Assembly (NCBI GenBank): GCA_938036435.1
Contig: CALHPU010000035.1
Coordinates: forward strand, 1-64,000
Length of the DNA stretch: 64,000 nt
Source of the DNA: an uncultured Pirellulaceae bacterium
GTDB lineage: Bacteria; Planctomycetota; Planctomycetia; Pirellulales; Pirellulaceae
Direction: 5' to 3'
The stretch's first letter is position 1. Each line of letters opens with the position of its first letter. This document shows, in pieces, positions 60,700-64,000 of this stretch. The translations under genes were made by a program, and so were the position numbers. Below the pieces are notes generated by a model, which made no database searches, had not been told where the DNA came from, and saw only the letters and a list, made by a program, of their open reading frames with translations.

Positions 60700-61238
60700 A
60701 TGAAAACTTTCGCCATTGCATTGTTTTATCTTGCAGCATTCCTCCCCGGACTTTTGGTGGCTCAGAAGGCTGTCGCGCGAGGCAAGACTGAAGCGTGAAA
60801 GCAATGGTTCAAACAAGCCAAGTTTGGCATGTTTATCCCTGTTTGACATGGTCAGCAAAGGAGGCAATCTCTTGCTGACGTTGCTCCTACCGGAGACGGG
60901 AAATTCTCCATGCCAAGTGTCGATCGATTGTCTGAAATGGGAAAGTGGCTTGAGGCGAACGGGGAAGCGCCCTACGGCTGCGGTCCAACGCCTTTCGGAG
61001 AAGAACTGAACACAAAAGGGCCCGCGCGAAAAAAGTGAAAGCTTGGAAGTGGCGAGCAACGACCAAGACCGGACTTATATTCGTCCACGTCGTTGAGTGG
61101 CCCAATGATTTCATCACCTTGCCAACGGTCTCAAATAATTTAGCAACTGCTTCGTTACTGAGTGGTGATGCCGGACCGCTTGAAATTCGAACAAACCATA
61201 AGTGGCGTCACGATCATGCTTCCTTAGTCCGCACCTGA
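60700..61238 (+). pseudogene. GH29 alpha-L-fucosidase remnant with large internal deletion and frameshifts
   Basis: Signal peptide MKTFAIALFYLAAFLPGLLVAQ; 'QWFKQAKFGMFI'; jump to 'DMVSKGGNLLL'; 'APTGDGKFSMPSVDRLSEMGKWLEANGEAPYGCGPTPFG'; 'AWKWRATTKTGLIFVHVVEWPNDFITLPTV' in different frames. Confidence 0.8.
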
Positions 61239-61611
61239 CGAGCTGGCTTCGGTAATCTAAATAGAACTCGAAGAGCCTACTCCATAACTCACGCCCCGTC
61301 GCGTGCTGAGTTGCAAGCGGTCCATTGTTGCCAATGTTTTCAGCAACCTTAGAACAATCGGTAAGCATTAACGCCCATTTGCTCTACTCGAAAAGCAGGG
61401 ATCGGCGTTCATTTATTCTTAACAGTTCTTTGTTGAGTGATCTTACCTTACCATCATCGAGTTTTTTTGGGTTGGGAACGATCAGGCCAGCCCGCGCGGT
61501 CGGTCAATACGCCCTTAGCTAGCTTGTGGCATGCGGCTTGCTGTGCGTGGAGAAAGTTTTTCACCGAGAGACCCCTCGGACAAATGCCACAACAAAGATG
61601 GAGTATATTTG

Positions 61612-62100
61612 ATGCGTCTATTTTCAAGACTAGGACTGTTCGCCGTAATTGCCCTAAGCACATTACTGACTGAATCCGCCGAAGCTCAGCTTTTCCCAAT
61701 TTTCAAGTGCAGGAAGAAAGCGTGCTGCGAGGCCCCCGCGCCTGAACCGGTTTGCTGTCCTGTAGCCGAAGAGCCAGAACCATGCCCAGAACCGGAGCCC
61801 GTTTGCTGCCCAGAGCCAGCTCCGGAACCAGAGCCCGTTTGCTGTCCAGAGCCAGCTCCAGAACCAGAGCCCGTTTGCTGTCCCGCCCCTGTCTGTGAAG
61901 TAATCGAGCCAGAGCCCGCAGCACCCGTTTGCTGCGAATCTGCCGCCATGGAGATCCCAGCAGCCGCATCCCCCACTGCCGAGCTGGCAACCGAGTATGG
62001 AATGCCCGAGTTGGCCGAAGGGGAAACGCTAGTGTCAATCTCGCCGATTGAAGTTCCAACAGACAGTGCCGCAACGATGACATCAACCAAGTCTGAGTAA
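61612..62100 (+). CDS. Secreted Cys-Cys-Pro-Glu repeat protein
   Basis: Signal peptide MRLFSRLGLFAVIALSTLLTESAEA; repeated 'EPVCCPEPAPEP'; followed by a strong terminator. Confidence 0.75.
   Translation: MRLFSRLGLFAVIALSTLLTESAEAQLFPIFKCRKKACCEAPAPEPVCCPVAEEPEPCPEPEPVCCPEPAPEPEPVCCPEPAPEPEPVCCPAPVCEVIEPEPAAPVCCESAAMEIPAAASPTAELATEYGMPELAEGETLVSISPIEVPTDSAATMTSTKSE
61795..61884. repeat. 36-bp in-frame tandem repeat encoding EPVCCPEPAPEP (2.5 copies)
   Basis: gagcccgtttgctgcccagagccagctccggaacca / gagcccgtttgctgtccagagccagctccagaacca / gagcccgtttgctgtccc. Confidence 0.92.
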
Positions 62101-62128
62101 GACTTTTTGACATTGTCGGAAAACAAAT

Positions 62129-62164
62129 GGCCAGCCTCTTGTAAGGCTGGCCTTTATTTTTTTC
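62129..62164 (+). terminator. Rho-independent terminator after the Cys-rich secreted protein
   Basis: ggccagcct-cttgta-aggctggcc followed by tttattttttt. Confidence 0.9.
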
Positions 62165-62222
62165 CAAGAAATCGTCAGCACGAAAACGTGTTAGCTGTCC
62201 GTCTCTGCCGCGCTAAATATTC

Positions 62223-64000
62223 CTACTGCGCGGTCAGCAAGTCAATGAAGAAGCTGATGTCCGAAAAGTCGACGACCCCGTCGCGATTGATATCTGCTTC
62301 GTCGAGATAGGTGCCGTTTTGAAGAATCGAAATGAATGGAGGAATGTCTGCGAAGTCAACCTGTCCGTTCTGGTTTACATCTCCAAGCAAAAAGTCACTT
62401 TCAAAAACTCCCGGCGTCGCCGCTGACGCAATCCAACTCGACGCTAAAGAGCCACTAGCGGCCAGAGCATCTTGCTCAAGCGCTTGACCTGAACCATCGG
62501 CATCGCCCCAAGGTGAAAGATCGTCATACACCACCTCGTCGACAATAACTCGAGGAACAAACCCAAACGCATCTGGCGCATCTGGCTGTTGCAACGCGAT
62601 GCGACCGCTGCTGTTGGAAAGTGAGCCAGTAAATCCACCGACAATCGTCACTGAAGGCGATATGTCATAATGAGCCTTAAACGCCGCAAGCTTAAACGAA
62701 TTGGCTGACGCTTCCGGATCAAACGAGACAACGATCAGAGACTCACCTGCCCCGAGAGCAGTGCCAGCCGCAAAGTCATAATCCGATTCCCCGCGCAGAC
62801 GCCAATTCGTCAAATTAATCGTTCCCGAAGTCGGGTTGGCGATTTCAATGTACTCCAAATCGTTGTCAGTCAACGTCGCATCAATCACCAAGGCCGCATT
62901 GCTAGGGTCCTCGGGATGGTAATTGATCTCGCTGATCAACAATGGACCAACCTCAGCATCGCCATTGGCACTACCAAACGAGTTGCTGGCAAGACGCGTC
63001 AAACGACCCGTGCCATCAGGCAATCGACCAAGCGATTGCCCATTGAACGTAGCGTCAAATTCAACCGAATCTTCTAAACCAATAAACACGCCTCCAGATC
63101 CGCTGCTTAAGTAAACTTGGTCGCCAAACGACGCGCTAAATGCGAAACCTGCTCCACTCACATTAAAGTCTGATTCATCAAACACTAGATAACCACCAGC
63201 AGCGATCACCGTGCCCAGTGGAATCTGATACTTCTGCAGCTCGTTACCCTCATCACTCAAATACCAACCGCCCACGTCGATTGCAGACACCGTCGGATTG
63301 TAAAGCTCGATCGCATCGGACTGAGGTGCGTCGGTATGAGCGAGAATCTCATTAATCACCACGCCCGCAGGGACAGCCGATGCCGCCCCCGGCGCGCCAC
63401 CAAATTCGGTACTGGCTCGCCAGCTGTAGTACTTACCAAGTTCTTCCACCGGAGTGCCCACCGCATCACGAAGCACCAAGCTGAAACCATGCCCGTCGGC
63501 GGCATTGTACCAAGGGTCATTGTCGCCAAAACTCACCGACATAATCTCATTGAGGCCGCTGTCGATCAAAGTGAGTTGCTCACCATTGTTGTTCAAAGCG
63601 CCTGACCATTGCCCGAGCACACGAGCGCTGTTCCCGTATCGAGTCCGAAACGCATCGACATCCTCGACGATCACCGCTCTTTCGCCGGGTAGCAGATCGA
63701 CATCACTAAAGTTAAACGTGACACCGTTTGACAATTGAAGACCACTTAGATTGATTGTCCCAGTCAATGATGGATTGAAAATTTCAAGGAACTCAAAATC
63801 ATCGTTGTCCAAGAAACCGGCCGAAATTTCCGTTGCCGTTGGATCAGCCGGATTGAAATGGATCTCTGAGATCCGAAGATCCGACTGAAGGGCGGGAATC
63901 ACAAATGTTGCATTGTGCAATGCAGACCATTGTCCGTTACTCAAAGTTCGGGCTTTTACATTCGTTGACGTGTTAAGCGTTATTGGTCCGCTTGGCGATG
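62223..64000 (-). CDS. Large lamin-tail-domain (LTD) extracellular protein with dockerin-like C-terminus; 5' end beyond window
   Basis: Repeated 'LLISEINYHPEDPSN...DNDLEYIEIANPTSGTINLTNW'; C-term 'GDVNQNGQVDFADIPPFI...ADINRDGVVDFSDISFFIDLLTAQ'; frame stays open to 64000 ('SPSGPITLNTSTNVKARTLSNGQW'). Confidence 0.85.
   Translation of the reverse strand, partial: SPSGPITLNTSTNVKARTLSNGQWSALHNATFVIPALQSDLRISEIHFNPADPTATEISAGFLDNDDFEFLEIFNPSLTGTINLSGLQLSNGVTFNFSDVDLLPGERAVIVEDVDAFRTRYGNSARVLGQWSGALNNNGEQLTLIDSGLNEIMSVSFGDNDPWYNAADGHGFSLVLRDAVGTPVEELGKYYSWRASTEFGGAPGAASAVPAGVVINEILAHTDAPQSDAIELYNPTVSAIDVGGWYLSDEGNELQKYQIPLGTVIAAGGYLVFDESDFNVSGAGFAFSASFGDQVYLSSGSGGVFIGLEDSVEFDATFNGQSLGRLPDGTGRLTRLASNSFGSANGDAEVGPLLISEINYHPEDPSNAALVIDATLTDNDLEYIEIANPTSGTINLTNWRLRGESDYDFAAGTALGAGESLIVVSFDPEASANSFKLAAFKAHYDISPSVTIVGGFTGSLSNSSGRIALQQPDAPDAFGFVPRVIVDEVVYDDLSPWGDADGSGQALEQDALAASGSLASSWIASAATPGVFESDFLLGDVNQNGQVDFADIPPFISILQNGTYLDEADINRDGVVDFSDISFFIDLLTAQ

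Noticed and set aside
61686-62126. Gly/Ser/Gln repeat ORF on minus strand (SGSGAGSGQQTG)
   Set aside because: Antisense of the Cys-rich repeat gene, which has a signal peptide and a terminator in the plus orientation
1-64000. tRNA, rRNA, integrase or transposase genes marking island borders
   Set aside because: None recognised by eye; a tRNAscan/ISfinder run would be needed to exclude them

Overview
The window looks like a chromosomal segment from a planctomycete (Pirellulaceae-like). Supporting signs are DUF1559/lipoprotein remnants, dockerin-tailed LTD proteins, and small Cys-rich secreted proteins; the taxonomic call is inference. About 0-19 kb is an orderly housekeeping block: RND efflux operon with a TetR regulator, NAD+ DNA ligase, lepA-thiL-tsaE, a ROK kinase, a CPBP protease, pgsA and a Crp/Fnr regulator. 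About 19.8-62 kb is an accessory region rich in stress and DNA-repair genes: DUF4130-UdgX plus its partner radical SAM protein, AAG glycosylase, topoisomerase IB, photolyase, App1, DJ-1, DUF4112, DUF1328, GlsB, host-attachment protein, M48 protease, a GH13 enzyme and two stress-26-like proteins. It also holds a compact SbnA-like / FAD-NAD(P) / type III PLP decarboxylase operon. This half is full of decayed or chimeric genes, including a CheB-CheR-PAS-kinase-REC sensor that appears cut into pieces and partly inverted, and a photolyase, SDR, GlsB, M48 protease, lipoprotein and GH29 fucosidase with frameshifts, stops or deletions. The best leads are: (1) the fragmented, inverted CheB/CheR/kinase locus; (2) an UdgX homologue whose catalytic-loop His appears to be Tyr; (3) an orphan diaminopropionate-type metabolite operon without NIS synthetases; (4) a two-copy uncharacterised 'SKSKG' protein family, one copy fused to an orphan CheB zinc-ribbon tail; (5) the contrast in gene decay between the two halves. 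No rRNA, tRNA or CRISPR array was recognised.
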